Source of the DNA: Muribaculaceae bacterium
GTDB taxonomy: Bacteria > Bacteroidota > Bacteroidia > Bacteroidales > Muribaculaceae
Reading direction: 5' to 3'
Assembly: GCA_017548365.1 (NCBI GenBank)
Contig: JAFZAC010000011.1
Coordinates: 1 to 52,597, forward strand
Length of the DNA: 52,597 bases
Shown: one piece after another, positions 24,595 to 33,813 of the stretch
How positions within the stretch are numbered: the stretch's first letter is position 1
Layout: every line of letters begins with the position of its first letter
Notes under the pieces: model-generated
The model's database searches: none
Told to the model about the DNA's origin: nothing
What the model saw: the letters and a program-made list of their open reading frames with translations, nothing else
Made by a program: the position numbers and the translations under genes

Positions 24595-26559
24595 TTAATT
24601 GGCGGTGAGTCGGTTCTCGCTCATGCGCGTCATGTATTGCTGGATAATGGCTTTCAGTTCGGCTTCCATGAGTTCTTGCGAGGGGACTTTTCCCACGAGA
24701 TTGTAACGTAGCATGGGGTCAGTTTTGAAGCGGTACATAGATTTCACTTTGTCGCCGTCATATTGCATCATCCAATCACCCTTGATATACTGGTATATTC
24801 CGTTGTTGTAGTTGAACGCCCATGTTTGTTCGACAGGAGTGTTGAGCACATCGCAGCCAAAAGCAAGATAGGGCTTGTCATACTCTAAAAGGCCCATCAA
24901 TGTGGGCATAATGCTTGATTGCTGCATCACTACATTTTCGAGCAATGCGGCTGGAATACTTTCGTCGGGTGAATAAAAGGCGATGGGCACCGAGTAAATT
25001 CCCAAATCGGTTTTGTACACGTCGTGGCTGCTCTGGTTGGTGTGGTCGGCAGTTAGAACGAAGATGGCGTTTTCATACCATGGCTGTTTGGAGGCTTCCT
25101 CAAAGAAGTGGCGCAACGCCATATCGGTGTAGCGAATGCACTTGTGGATGGGCTGGTCGCCTTCGTCGGGGTAGTCTTTCTCTAGTTCCTTGGGAACCTT
25201 GAATGGGTGGTGGCTCGAGGCAGTAAATACAGTTGCCATAAAGGGCTGTTTGAATGTGTTGAGCTTATGCGCCATGAACTGCAAGAATGGCTCGTCCCAT
25301 ATCGCCCACATGCCATCGTAGTCCTTATCTCCTCCAGTCGTGGGGTCGGCATTATACTCGGTTCTACCCAGATATTGCTGGTAGCCAGTGGCGCGGGCAA
25401 AGGCCTGGAAGCCCATCGACCCGTTTTGTGCGCCATGGAAAAAGGCTGTAGTATAGCCCTTGCCGTCGAGCTGACGGGCGAGGCCGCTCAAGGTATTCAT
25501 CGATGCAGGGGTGACAAAAAATGGCTCTACCATCATAGGAATGCTCGAGAGAACACTGGGCATGGCATCAATGCTCTTGCGGCCGTTGGCGTAGCTGTAT
25601 TTGAACGTTAGCGACTGCGACAGCAGCGAGTCGGTGAAGGGAGTATAGCCCTTGTAACGTCGTCCATCAAGGTTGGCATTGAAGAAACCGGTGTATTCCT
25701 TTCCAAAGCTCTCCACTATTATCACAACTACGTTTTTGGGTGTGAAACAGGCGGCTGAATCGGGTAGATGGATAGGGGTGTATACTGCCGACAATTGGGC
25801 TTCGTTGCTGTAGTAATGAGGGTTGTGAAACACATCTTTTCCCAGGGTGCGAAGCAGCGAGAACGGAGTGTTCAGGACAAGAGCGGCATCGATGGGGCGG
25901 TCAACATACTGGTTGGCGTTGCTCACTGTGATGGGACGAATAGCGTGGGCAAAACCGCCACGCATGCCGCCTATCATTGCAGGAATCATCACAATAATAC
26001 TTCCTGCCATGACTGCATAATATCGCCACGAGCGTGCTTTCTCGGTGGTGAGGCGTGGCATCACATATAGCTTCCACATCAACCACACGAGCACCGCGGC
26101 AAGCAGCACGAAATACCAATGATGAACAAGCTCAATGCCAAATACCCCCGCCAAGTTGTTCTCATGGCTGAACTCTCCAAAGACGGTGCTTGTGGTGCGA
26201 CGGCTTGTGTACTGGAAATAGACAGCATCCATCAGGTTCACGGCAAGCGCTATGGTGTTGACCACAACAAATAGCCACTTGCACACCTTGTGGTAGCCGC
26301 GGTGCTCCTTCAAGTGCAACGGAAGCAGCATCATCACAATGTAGAGCGACATCGTGTACATGATTGCCGAGGAGTCAAACAAGAATCCTCCCTTGAACGC
26401 ATTCACAATGCCCGAGGAGTCCATTCCCTGAGTGAAAACACTATAATTCTCAAGCAGATAGGCTATACGAGCCACAAGATACACAACATAGGCAATGGCC
26501 AGGTTGCACACCATAGCCACCACTGGACCAAACCACGATGAGAGTATCTTGTTTTTCAT
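24595..26559 (-). CDS. LtaS-like membrane phosphoethanolamine/phosphoglycerol transferase-type protein
   Basis: A 654-residue alkaline-phosphatase-superfamily enzyme. Five membrane helices fill residues 1-200 (such as AYVVYLVARIAYLLENYSVF, and YFVLLAAVLVWLMWKLYV). The sulfatase-fold domain follows: NVVVIIVESFGKEYTG (metal Glu), YANGRKSIDAMPSVLSSIP (nucleophile Ser, where LtaS-type enzymes usually have Thr) and VLTADHTNQSS (Asp-His metal pair). It moves phosphate head groups onto glycans or lipids at the outer face of the inner membrane. The acceptor in Bacteroidales is unknown. A promoter-like element lies at 26591-26598. It may act in the same envelope context as the neighbouring channel, but no direct link is visible. 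Confidence 0.8.
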   Translation of the reverse strand: MKNKILSSWFGPVVAMVCNLAIAYVVYLVARIAYLLENYSVFTQGMDSSGIVNAFKGGFLFDSSAIMYTMSLYIVMMLLPLHLKEHRGYHKVCKWLFVVVNTIALAVNLMDAVYFQYTSRRTTSTVFGEFSHENNLAGVFGIELVHHWYFVLLAAVLVWLMWKLYVMPRLTTEKARSWRYYAVMAGSIIVMIPAMIGGMRGGFAHAIRPITVSNANQYVDRPIDAALVLNTPFSLLRTLGKDVFHNPHYYSNEAQLSAVYTPIHLPDSAACFTPKNVVVIIVESFGKEYTGFFNANLDGRRYKGYTPFTDSLLSQSLTFKYSYANGRKSIDAMPSVLSSIPMMVEPFFVTPASMNTLSGLARQLDGKGYTTAFFHGAQNGSMGFQAFARATGYQQYLGRTEYNADPTTGGDKDYDGMWAIWDEPFLQFMAHKLNTFKQPFMATVFTASSHHPFKVPKELEKDYPDEGDQPIHKCIRYTDMALRHFFEEASKQPWYENAIFVLTADHTNQSSHDVYKTDLGIYSVPIAFYSPDESIPAALLENVVMQQSSIMPTLMGLLEYDKPYLAFGCDVLNTPVEQTWAFNYNNGIYQYIKGDWMMQYDGDKVKSMYRFKTDPMLRYNLVGKVPSQELMEAELKAIIQQYMTRMSENRLTAN

Positions 26560-26590
26560 TTGAATTCGCGTTACATCTTGAAATCTTGTG

Positions 26591-26598
26591 CAAAGATA
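26591..26598 (-). promoter_or_regulatory. -7 element for the LtaS-like gene
   Basis: Minus-strand TATCTTTG fits the consensus; 32 bases before the start codon. The -33 site is unclear. Confidence 0.55.
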
Positions 26599-26637
26599 AT
26601 GCTTTAGCCCGAAACTATCTTATATAAGTCCTAAAAA

Positions 26638-26680
26638 ACTCCCCCGCATCGCTAATTGAGCAAGAGCGAAACGGGGGAGT
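26638..26680. terminator. GC-rich terminator of the WG-repeat / GTPase operon
   Basis: ACTCCCCCG (26638-26646) pairs with CGGGGGAGT (26672-26680), and inner CGCT/AGCG extends the stem. It lies 21 bases past the WG gene stop. The stem is notably GC-rich for this AT-rich gap. Confidence 0.8.
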
Positions 26681-26701
26681 GGTTAAGAGTGATAATGTCG
26701 T

Positions 26702-29700
26702 TTATCTAGTCTTCAAGTAATACCACTTGCCGTTGATATAGAGCTTATGGTCTTTCCTGAAATAGGCAATGGAGATGAATTTCTTGCTGTCAACCGACCG
26801 CAAGTTGGTCTGCATGTTGCCTTGAGCGTCAAAGGGCTTTGCCGAGCTGCTTCGCAAGTTTTCAAATACAGTGCCGCAATAAGCATTATTTGAATTTTTT
26901 GTGTAAAGCTTCACGTGTTGTCCTTCTTGCTCAAGAGATGCTATGAAAATATCGCCTATGCTGCTATTAAATTGAGGAATTTTGCCCCAAAGAATATAGT
27001 CAGGCTCGTTTCCACCATCTATATCATATCCGTTGGGTTTGTATTTAGTAATACTAATACTGTTTCTGCCGTCATCGCTCACAAAAGTCAAGCAATAATC
27101 GCCGACTTCCTCAACAAGCAGTTCGTCAAACTTGTAAGTTTCCTTATTAATTTGGTCTTGGGCAATAATAAGTTTCTCTTTCTTGGAGTTCCAAATGCCA
27201 CTATATTCATAGGCTTGTACTTTTTGATTATTAATATCGGTGGTTGAACTGCTTATCTTATGGCTAGGAACGTTGCTGTCGCATAATATATGTCCTCTGT
27301 AAGCATTTCTGTCAAATAAAACTTCGCCAGTCTCATAATCAATGTTATTTATACGACCTTCAACATTAAAGCGATAAACAGTGAGTGTTCCCACTCCGGT
27401 TTCTTCGTTGCTGTAGTTGAGCGTGGGAGGCACAAAACCTGAATTGCTCTTGCGGGCAGGAACAGCCTTGGCGGGAACCTCGGGCTCGTCGTCATAGACT
27501 TCTTCTACATCCTCTTCTACTTCTTCTACAACTTCTTCCACTCTTTGCCTTCTTGGATTATTGCGTGCTTCGGCTTCGGCCTGTTCTACCCTGTAAAGAA
27601 CACTTTCTGAGAAGGTGTCGTTACCATAAAAGTCGGCAAATCCTTTAAAGTCTGGACGTTCTTCATTGGGATTATCTAATATAACATAAACTACACCGCT
27701 TGAGATAATGGGCATGTCTTTGATGTTTTTATCTTCGGCTATATCGTCATACTTGGCTGGTACCACGACATTGCCATTGGGGTCTCTGACACCTTTTTTA
27801 TTGTCAATCTCAAAAATGCGGTATCCATTGTCTTTAGTTTCCTCTCGTGGAGGAAGGCTTGAGGCGGTTCTCAAAACATTGCCATCGGGGTCGTATACTA
27901 CATATCCATTTTTACCATAGATGGGTACATAGCACTCACCATTGTTGAATGTGGGAACAAGATCAAAGTTGAGCTCATAATTTTCGTCATCAGTATCAAA
28001 TATCACCTTGTTGCGGTCAAGATCGTTGCCTCCAAACACTCGATTACCCTTGTTGTCGATGAAGTAATAGCTCATGGGCTGATTCATGTTTTCAGCTATA
28101 AACGCGCGGTTTTCCGAGAACTTTGCAACATCGGCTACCTCCATAGTAATAGGGATGACCACATTTCCTGAAGGATCGACAAATCCCCACTTGCCGTCAT
28201 TTTTCACTGCTGCGAACTTATTGCCAAAAGGTCTTACATCGTCATATTGGCATTTTATTACCTGTATGCCTTGAGTATTGATGAAGCCCCAACCGGTCTG
28301 TCCTTTTACATTTCTATAAACCATTGCACGTCCTTCGCGGAAATGTCCCATGTTTATATAGTTGTCCACACTTTCTTTGAATTCATCATTTATCTCAACT
28401 GCCGCCTGATAAACTACAACCTGCTTACCCTCATCATTTATGTAGCTGTTGCCGTTCACATTGGCAAAGCCGTTGCTGAAGGTGCCGGCATCACTATACT
28501 GGAAGGGGATTACAGTGTAGTTGCTGCTGTTGATATAGCCCCACTTGCCATTTTTCTTCACTGCTGCCTTGCCGTCATTAAATGGCTTGGCAGCCTCGTA
28601 GGTGCAGGGAATATTGTCATATCCGTTTATTCCAGCATATCCCCATTTGCCGTTCTTTGACACGAGCACCATATTCTCGTGGATGTCGTCTATGCTGGTG
28701 TATTCGCATGGCACCAACTCCTTGCCTTTGTTGTTAACGTAGCCCCACAGGCCGTTGTTCTTCACCTTGGCAATTCCGTCTTGGTTGAATGCACCTATTT
28801 GGTCATACTTGGCTTGAACCACAACATTTCCATTCTTTTTCACATAACCCTTCTTGTCACCGATGAATGTCGTTGCCATTTGGGTTTCTTCGTTGAAGGC
28901 CTCGATGCGGTCATACTTGCATGGAATTATCTCCTCGCCTTGAGTGTTGATGTAGCCATACTTGCCGTTGCGCTTCACCTTGGCAATGCCGTCCTTGAAG
29001 TCGCCAATCTCATTATATTCATTGACGCCAAGGAAATTGCGATTTACATCAATGAGTTTGAGGTTGTTACCTAAACCCACCACTGCGATGCCATCTTCGT
29101 TGAAAGGCTCGGCACTGGTGTAGATGAAGTCAATAACTTGCTTGCCTTTCTCGTTGATGTAGCCCCATTTGCCTTTCTCACGGGCAGGAGCAAGACCATT
29201 GCTGAAAGGCAATATTTCTTCAAATTGCGGTGAAACAATTTTCTTGTTCTTGCCAGTGGTTTCATAGATACCATACATGCCCTTTTCCTTGACTTTGAGA
29301 AGACTTCCGCCCAAAGGTTCAATGTCTTCCCACTTGCAAGACAAAATCTCGTTGCCCTGGATAGTTTTGGCGCCGTAACCTTCGGTTGTTTTTACCTTTA
29401 TGATGGCTGGGCTCAGTGGAGCGGCGTCATTATATTCAACAGGAATGATTGTGCCATTGCTGCCCATTATACCGCACCATCCGCCTTGTGTCACCTTGGT
29501 CATGATATCGTTTTTGCCGTTGAATATGACACCATTTATGATTTTCATGCCATCGGCCGACTCCGACACGCATGGTATAGCCACTTTGACTGTTGTACCT
29601 TCCTTTTCGAGGAAGCCATACTTGCCTTCTTCGTCCTTCACAAGTGAGTAATTGTCTTCAAAGTCCGAAGCTTCTTTATACTGGCAAGGTACTACTTCTT

Positions 29701-30301
29701 CGCCTTGAGCGTTGATGAAGCCCCACTTGCTGTCGCGGCGCACCTTGTAGAATCCATTCTTGAACTTGTCGATAAAATCATATTTGCAGGCACCTTTCTG
29801 GCCTTGGGTTTTGTTGATAAGGCATTTTTTGTTATCTTTAGTCGCTACCGCAAGAAGATGGTCGTCAAAGTCTTGAATATCTTGATAATTGCATGGGATG
29901 ACTTCTTTACCGCTCTTGTTGATATAACCCCACTTGCCATCACAGCGCACTTTGGCCATCAAGTCGTCGTCAAAGTCACCTATCTCGTCATACTTACACT
30001 CTACCACTGGTTCACCCAAGACATTTATGAGCCCCCATTTGCCGCCGCGTTTCACCTTGGCAATACCTTGATTAAAATCACCAGCTTCTTGGTAAATACA
30101 TGGAATCACTTCGGTGGGCGAATTGTCGATGTATCCCCATTTGCCGTTGAGTGAAACCTTGGCTAACTGATTGTGGAAGTCGCCGGCATAGTCATAGAAC
30201 AGATCCCACTGAGCATGAGTCTGAACGTTGCTTGCTACCGCCACCACAGCCACAAGGGCCAGGAGCCTCAACGTGTTTGAAATGTTCTTAAAATGTTTCA
30301 T
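26702..30301 (-). CDS. Secreted WG-repeat protein, about 1200 residues
   Basis: ATG 30301 gives the signal peptide MKHFKNISNTLRLLALVAVV and AVASNVQTHA; the longer frame from 30337 has no benefit. From residue 30 to about 900 the protein is built of WG repeats, each with a core such as KWGYINKSGKEVIPCNYQDI or KYGYINTQGEEIIPCKYDRI. I count roughly sixteen recognisable units, some degenerate. An acidic segment (EEVVEEVEEDVEEVYDDEPE) then leads to a C-terminal beta domain of about 200 residues. WG repeats form propeller-like or solenoid beta structures that bind other proteins. It is the last gene of the operon that runs from 41577, 55 bases after the tail-anchored zinc-ribbon gene. I infer a periplasmic or outer-surface scaffold. 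Confidence 0.85.
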   Translation of the reverse strand: MKHFKNISNTLRLLALVAVVAVASNVQTHAQWDLFYDYAGDFHNQLAKVSLNGKWGYIDNSPTEVIPCIYQEAGDFNQGIAKVKRGGKWGLINVLGEPVVECKYDEIGDFDDDLMAKVRCDGKWGYINKSGKEVIPCNYQDIQDFDDHLLAVATKDNKKCLINKTQGQKGACKYDFIDKFKNGFYKVRRDSKWGFINAQGEEVVPCQYKEASDFEDNYSLVKDEEGKYGFLEKEGTTVKVAIPCVSESADGMKIINGVIFNGKNDIMTKVTQGGWCGIMGSNGTIIPVEYNDAAPLSPAIIKVKTTEGYGAKTIQGNEILSCKWEDIEPLGGSLLKVKEKGMYGIYETTGKNKKIVSPQFEEILPFSNGLAPAREKGKWGYINEKGKQVIDFIYTSAEPFNEDGIAVVGLGNNLKLIDVNRNFLGVNEYNEIGDFKDGIAKVKRNGKYGYINTQGEEIIPCKYDRIEAFNEETQMATTFIGDKKGYVKKNGNVVVQAKYDQIGAFNQDGIAKVKNNGLWGYVNNKGKELVPCEYTSIDDIHENMVLVSKNGKWGYAGINGYDNIPCTYEAAKPFNDGKAAVKKNGKWGYINSSNYTVIPFQYSDAGTFSNGFANVNGNSYINDEGKQVVVYQAAVEINDEFKESVDNYINMGHFREGRAMVYRNVKGQTGWGFINTQGIQVIKCQYDDVRPFGNKFAAVKNDGKWGFVDPSGNVVIPITMEVADVAKFSENRAFIAENMNQPMSYYFIDNKGNRVFGGNDLDRNKVIFDTDDENYELNFDLVPTFNNGECYVPIYGKNGYVVYDPDGNVLRTASSLPPREETKDNGYRIFEIDNKKGVRDPNGNVVVPAKYDDIAEDKNIKDMPIISSGVVYVILDNPNEERPDFKGFADFYGNDTFSESVLYRVEQAEAEARNNPRRQRVEEVVEEVEEDVEEVYDDEPEVPAKAVPARKSNSGFVPPTLNYSNEETGVGTLTVYRFNVEGRINNIDYETGEVLFDRNAYRGHILCDSNVPSHKISSSTTDINNQKVQAYEYSGIWNSKKEKLIIAQDQINKETYKFDELLVEEVGDYCLTFVSDDGRNSISITKYKPNGYDIDGGNEPDYILWGKIPQFNSSIGDIFIASLEQEGQHVKLYTKNSNNAYCGTVFENLRSSSAKPFDAQGNMQTNLRSVDSKKFISIAYFRKDHKLYINGKWYYLKTR

Positions 30302-30356
30302 AATCTTATATATGTTGTTTTTTACTATTAATTTCATTTCTCAAGTGTGAATCCCC

Positions 30357-31151
30357 TTATGAGAGAATCAAAATGATGAACACTACAATCGCTATCAGGA
30401 GAAGGATAATGGCAATTTTCAGTATCTTCTCGGCTTTGCTGGGAGCCGTAACGACGGTTTCGGTAGTTTGATTTTGACTCGACTGACTCACGGCGATGCG
30501 TTCCTGCGAGGGCGAAGAATCGTTGGGAAGATTCAGCTCGGGAACGTTCGTCTCGGGTAGTGTGGGCACCTCGGGAGCATTCATCGCAGGGGCATTCATC
30601 GCTGGATAGCTTATGCCAGCATTTGGGATATTAGGAATGTTGGGAGGTATTGACGACTGTGATGTCTGTGGCGACATCACGGTCTGCTCGTTGCTGCTAG
30701 TAGGCTGTAGAGGCCGTTTGGGCAACTGAGTTTGTGGCTCACTCACTGCGGGTTTAGACTTGGGCTGTACCTTGGGCTTGGGTTGTGCTGTAGCGCGCTT
30801 TACCCTGGGTTGAAGTGACGATGACTCGCCCGTCGCTCCCTGTGCCGACTTAGACATAACAGTATGCACATTGCCAGGAGACTTGCCTTTAGAAGACACA
30901 CTGGGACTAACGCGACGGCCAGTAGCTTTGACAGTAGCTACTCGCGGACGTTTTGATGCTTTCTCAGCTTGGCTTGCGGCGACTTGCTCTTTTTCCTTGA
31001 TTTTCTTCATAATCATGTCCTCGGGCAAGGCATCGGCAAGCTCGGGATGTTCCCGCTCATAAGCCTCACGGTCGATAGGCTGCATAGTGCCGCAATAGTT
31101 GCAGAACTTCAGCGTGTTTCTTATCTCTTTATAGCAATTGATGCATTTCAT
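30357..31151 (-). CDS. Tail-anchored zinc-ribbon protein
   Basis: I take ATG 31151 as start, because it gives MKCINCYKEIRNTLKFCNYC directly, parallel to the paralogue at 32338; the frame opens ten codons earlier. The zinc ribbon has two CxxC pairs, and is followed by REAYEREHPELADALPE, which the paralogue shares. The middle is a long Pro/Ser/Gln-rich disordered region. The only membrane segment is at the very end (KILKIAIILLLIAIVVFIIL). So the ribbon and the linker face the cytoplasm, unlike family members with the helix in the middle. It is the second-last gene of the operon. Function unknown. Confidence 0.75.
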   Translation of the reverse strand: MKCINCYKEIRNTLKFCNYCGTMQPIDREAYEREHPELADALPEDMIMKKIKEKEQVAASQAEKASKRPRVATVKATGRRVSPSVSSKGKSPGNVHTVMSKSAQGATGESSSLQPRVKRATAQPKPKVQPKSKPAVSEPQTQLPKRPLQPTSSNEQTVMSPQTSQSSIPPNIPNIPNAGISYPAMNAPAMNAPEVPTLPETNVPELNLPNDSSPSQERIAVSQSSQNQTTETVVTAPSKAEKILKIAIILLLIAIVVFIILILS

Positions 31152-31267
31152 ATTATGTATATTATATATTGTTTGTTTCAATCATTTATTAACCCATAAA
31201 GGCAACAGCTATCAGTCCTATTTTTAATAACTTGTTCATGGGTATATTCTTTTAACAAGTTTATATA

Positions 31268-32236
31268 TTATCTAGCTCCGCCACCGCTAGGTGTTGGTTT
31301 TGGTGTTGGTTTTGGTGTTGGCGTTGGTTTTGGTGTTGGCTTTGTCGCTGGAGTTGCTGGTTTTGCAGCTGGAGTAGTGGCTGGTTTAGGATAATTATAC
31401 TTTTCTTCCTTATTCTTCTCTTTTTTCTTGTCCTTGTGAGAAGAATGTCTATGACTATGACTTTCTTGACTTTCGTGCCTAGTGGGATTGATGGCATGAG
31501 TTTCATCCTTTTTCGCCTCTGAATTACTTTCAGCTTTTGGCTCCTCTAGCTTGTTGTTTGACTCATCAATTTGTTCAGTCGTTTCTAACTCCTTCTCGCT
31601 GTTGCAAGACTTTATTTGGAATGTTATTATCGCTGTCACCACAAGAATAGATGCAATAATAAAAAGAATGGGGATTCTTCTGTTTTGCTGGTGTGTAGGG
31701 GAGTTAATCAGGTTGTTAGCCTCCTCATTCGGTTTGTTGGTGGCTGCAATCCTCTCTTTTGGATGATATGGTGGGATGTTTTTATTGGTCGCTGGTGCAG
31801 CAGACTTGAGTGCAGCAGCTTTTGGGGGATTGGCTGCTGTTGTCCCTATGGTTTGTGGTTTGGATGGGGTTTTAGGAGATGGTGGTGTTGGCCTGCCAGC
31901 GGGTTTTGGCGCCGGTGTGCTGTTTTTCTTTTCGGCTTCGGCAATCCTCTTCATTACTTCTTCCTCCGAGAGCGCTGGTGCATCTTTTGCTTTGTTTTGT
32001 TGTGGTACAGCGTCATAGGATGGCTGCTTGGTTCCGCAGTAGTTACAGAACTTAAGTCCAGGATTGATTTTGCGTAAGCATCTCACACACTTGATGCTTT
32101 CTTCACCTTTAGGGGCATTTGGTGAAGTGGTTTGTCGCGTAGAGGTGTTTTTTTCAATAGGCCCACCACAGTGTGGACAGGCTTTCGCTCTGTCCGACAC
32201 CATAGCTCCGCAGTCTATGCATTTTATCAGTCCCAT
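31268..32236 (-). CDS. Double zinc-ribbon membrane protein with Pro-Lys tail
   Basis: Two zinc ribbons: CIDCGAMVSDRAKACPHCG (residues 6-24) and CVRCLRKINPGLKFCNYCG (about 50-68). The second resembles the ribbons of the neighbouring genes at 30357 and 32338; the first is of the MALIxCxxCG type found in the array further on, so the protein looks like a fusion of both types. After a Pro/Ala-rich linker comes one membrane helix (RIPILFIIASILVVTAIITF, then a Cys), then a Ser/Glu/Lys-rich stretch and a PTPKPTPKPTP tail. The tail resembles the Thr-Pro-Lys tail of the protein at 36731, possibly wall-spanning or glycosylated. Confidence 0.75.
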   Translation of the reverse strand: MGLIKCIDCGAMVSDRAKACPHCGGPIEKNTSTRQTTSPNAPKGEESIKCVRCLRKINPGLKFCNYCGTKQPSYDAVPQQNKAKDAPALSEEEVMKRIAEAEKKNSTPAPKPAGRPTPPSPKTPSKPQTIGTTAANPPKAAALKSAAPATNKNIPPYHPKERIAATNKPNEEANNLINSPTHQQNRRIPILFIIASILVVTAIITFQIKSCNSEKELETTEQIDESNNKLEEPKAESNSEAKKDETHAINPTRHESQESHSHRHSSHKDKKKEKNKEEKYNYPKPATTPAAKPATPATKPTPKPTPTPKPTPKPTPSGGGAR

Positions 32237-32276
32237 AAAATATTAGTTTTTCGTTAATCGTGATCGGTGATAGGGT

Positions 32277-32323
32277 TGTGTCGTTGGTCAGACAGAGTCA
32301 GACAATGTCGGACCAACGACACA
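32277..32323. promoter_or_regulatory. Perfect 13-bp inverted repeat within the GTPase operon
   Basis: TGTGTCGTTGGTC (32277-32289) and GACCAACGACACA (32311-32323) with a 21-nt loop (repeated GTCAGACA). No T-run follows, so it looks more like an RNA processing, attenuation or protein-binding site than a simple terminator. Confidence 0.55.
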
Positions 32324-32337
32324 TAATACCTGAAATC

Positions 32338-33759
32338 TTACCTTATGCCACTGCCACCGCACTTGGAGCATGTCTTTTTACCAGTTCCGTTACAATATGG
32401 GCAAGTTCCACCATCATAACCCCAGTAGTCATCATAGTAACCCCATCCGTAACCATCGCATTTTGAACAATTTACTCTGCCCTTTCCTCCACAAGAGCTG
32501 CAGACACCTTTCTGGCTTACGGTGAGTGAAGCCTCGTTCTTGCCGTCGGTGATTTTAATTGTTCCGTCGCGGTGTTTGCCGCTGTTATAGTCAATGTGGA
32601 GCGTAAATCCCTGGTCGGTGAGGTTGCTAACGGTGCAATAGTCGGGAGACGTAGCTATTTGGAAGTCGCCACCGTCACTCTCAATTGTGATATTGTGGTC
32701 GCCCTCGTCGCGCCCTTGCGATACTGTCGTTTCCGAGAGGCGTATGAAAGTGGCATAGGCACGTTGGACTACATCTACATGGCAAGATTGACTGCCCGAC
32801 TTAATTATTATGACACCCGAACGATCGTCGTTACCATCGAGTGCGGTGCAGTTGAAGCTAATGCCACTCTCGGTTTTGGTCGCTGTGAGCCACTTGGGGG
32901 CATCAACGTCAAAATAGGTGCCGTCGGTGCTCACGTTCAAGGTCTTGTCACCACCCTTGCGAGAGAAGTAAAGACTCTTGGTGTCGGTATTGATATAAGT
33001 GGCCTTGTTGCGCTGAATGAGGAAATATCCCAGAATGCCCAGGATGCCCACAGCAAGCACCGATGCAATAGCGATAAGTATCTTCTTATTGTTGCCACCG
33101 CTCGAACCGCTCTGGATATTTATTACCGGCTGTTGTGTGGGAGCTGGTGTAGGTGGCTGATAGCCTTGGGGCACCATTTGGGTTATTTCGGTATGGTTGC
33201 CTCCATAGCTTTGCTGCACAGGGGCACCGCAATAGGGGCACACATGGGCAGTGGCAGGAATAATCTGGCCGCACTCGAAGCACTGTTTGGTGGGAGCTGC
33301 CATGCGGGGCGACGTTGTTACGAGCTCGGTCGACATGCCGTCCGAAGCACTAGGTGTCACGTGGGGAGCTATATCGCTCTCACTGGGAATTACCGGTTGA
33401 GCATAACCCTCAGGAACTTCATCCATGGGGATGTCGATAACTTGCTCCTGCTGCTGTTGTTGCTCGAGCCACTGCTGCTCCTCAAGGCGTCGTTGTTCCT
33501 CAAGGCGCTGCTGCTCTTCCAAGCGGCGCTGTTCTTCCTGTCGCTGCTGTTCCTCAAGCTCCTGGCGCAGACGTTCTTGCTCTTGCCGCTCGCGCTCCTG
33601 CTCTTCTAATATTTTCTTTACTTCCTCCTCGGGCAGGGCATCGGCAAGCTCAGGATGCTCAAGCTCGTAGGCAGCACGATCGGCTGGCTGTTTAGTGCCG
33701 CAATAGTTGCAGAACTTAACAGTGTCTTTTATCTCTCGGTAACAACTGATGCACTTCAT
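32338..33759 (-). CDS. Zinc-ribbon membrane protein with BACON-like domains and DnaJ-type zinc fingers
   Basis: An unusual 473-residue architecture. Zinc ribbon 1 is CISCYREIKDTVKFCNYCG (residues 3-21), then a Gln/Glu/Arg-rich coiled coil (about 45-106) and a second ribbon CFECGQIIPATAHVCPYCG (160-178). One membrane helix lies at about 226-247. Two domains of about 85 residues follow (252-335 and 336-417), BACON-like: LYFSRKGGDKTLNVSTDGTY and WLTATKTESGISF; then FIRLSETTVSQGRDEG. The end (420-470) has four CxxCxGxG-type motifs (CSSCGGKG, CSKCDGYG, CPYCNGTG, CSKCGGSG) as in the DnaJ central domain, but no J domain. Its operon partners are the GTPase and coiled-coil genes. Confidence 0.8.
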   Translation of the reverse strand: MKCISCYREIKDTVKFCNYCGTKQPADRAAYELEHPELADALPEEEVKKILEEQERERQEQERLRQELEEQQRQEEQRRLEEQQRLEEQRRLEEQQWLEQQQQQEQVIDIPMDEVPEGYAQPVIPSESDIAPHVTPSASDGMSTELVTTSPRMAAPTKQCFECGQIIPATAHVCPYCGAPVQQSYGGNHTEITQMVPQGYQPPTPAPTQQPVINIQSGSSGGNNKKILIAIASVLAVGILGILGYFLIQRNKATYINTDTKSLYFSRKGGDKTLNVSTDGTYFDVDAPKWLTATKTESGISFNCTALDGNDDRSGVIIIKSGSQSCHVDVVQRAYATFIRLSETTVSQGRDEGDHNITIESDGGDFQIATSPDYCTVSNLTDQGFTLHIDYNSGKHRDGTIKITDGKNEASLTVSQKGVCSSCGGKGRVNCSKCDGYGWGYYDDYWGYDGGTCPYCNGTGKKTCSKCGGSGIR

Positions 33760-33813
33760 GTTGTATTATTTTTGTAGTTAGTAAGTAATAAAAGAATCTT
33801 TAAGGAAGAGGTA

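Noticed and set aside
32572..33609. Plus-strand frame of 345 codons, and similar at 37526-38560 (344 codons)
   Set aside because: Both are antisense shadows of proteins with conserved zinc ribbons or of the GTPase partner; no own motif or promoter.
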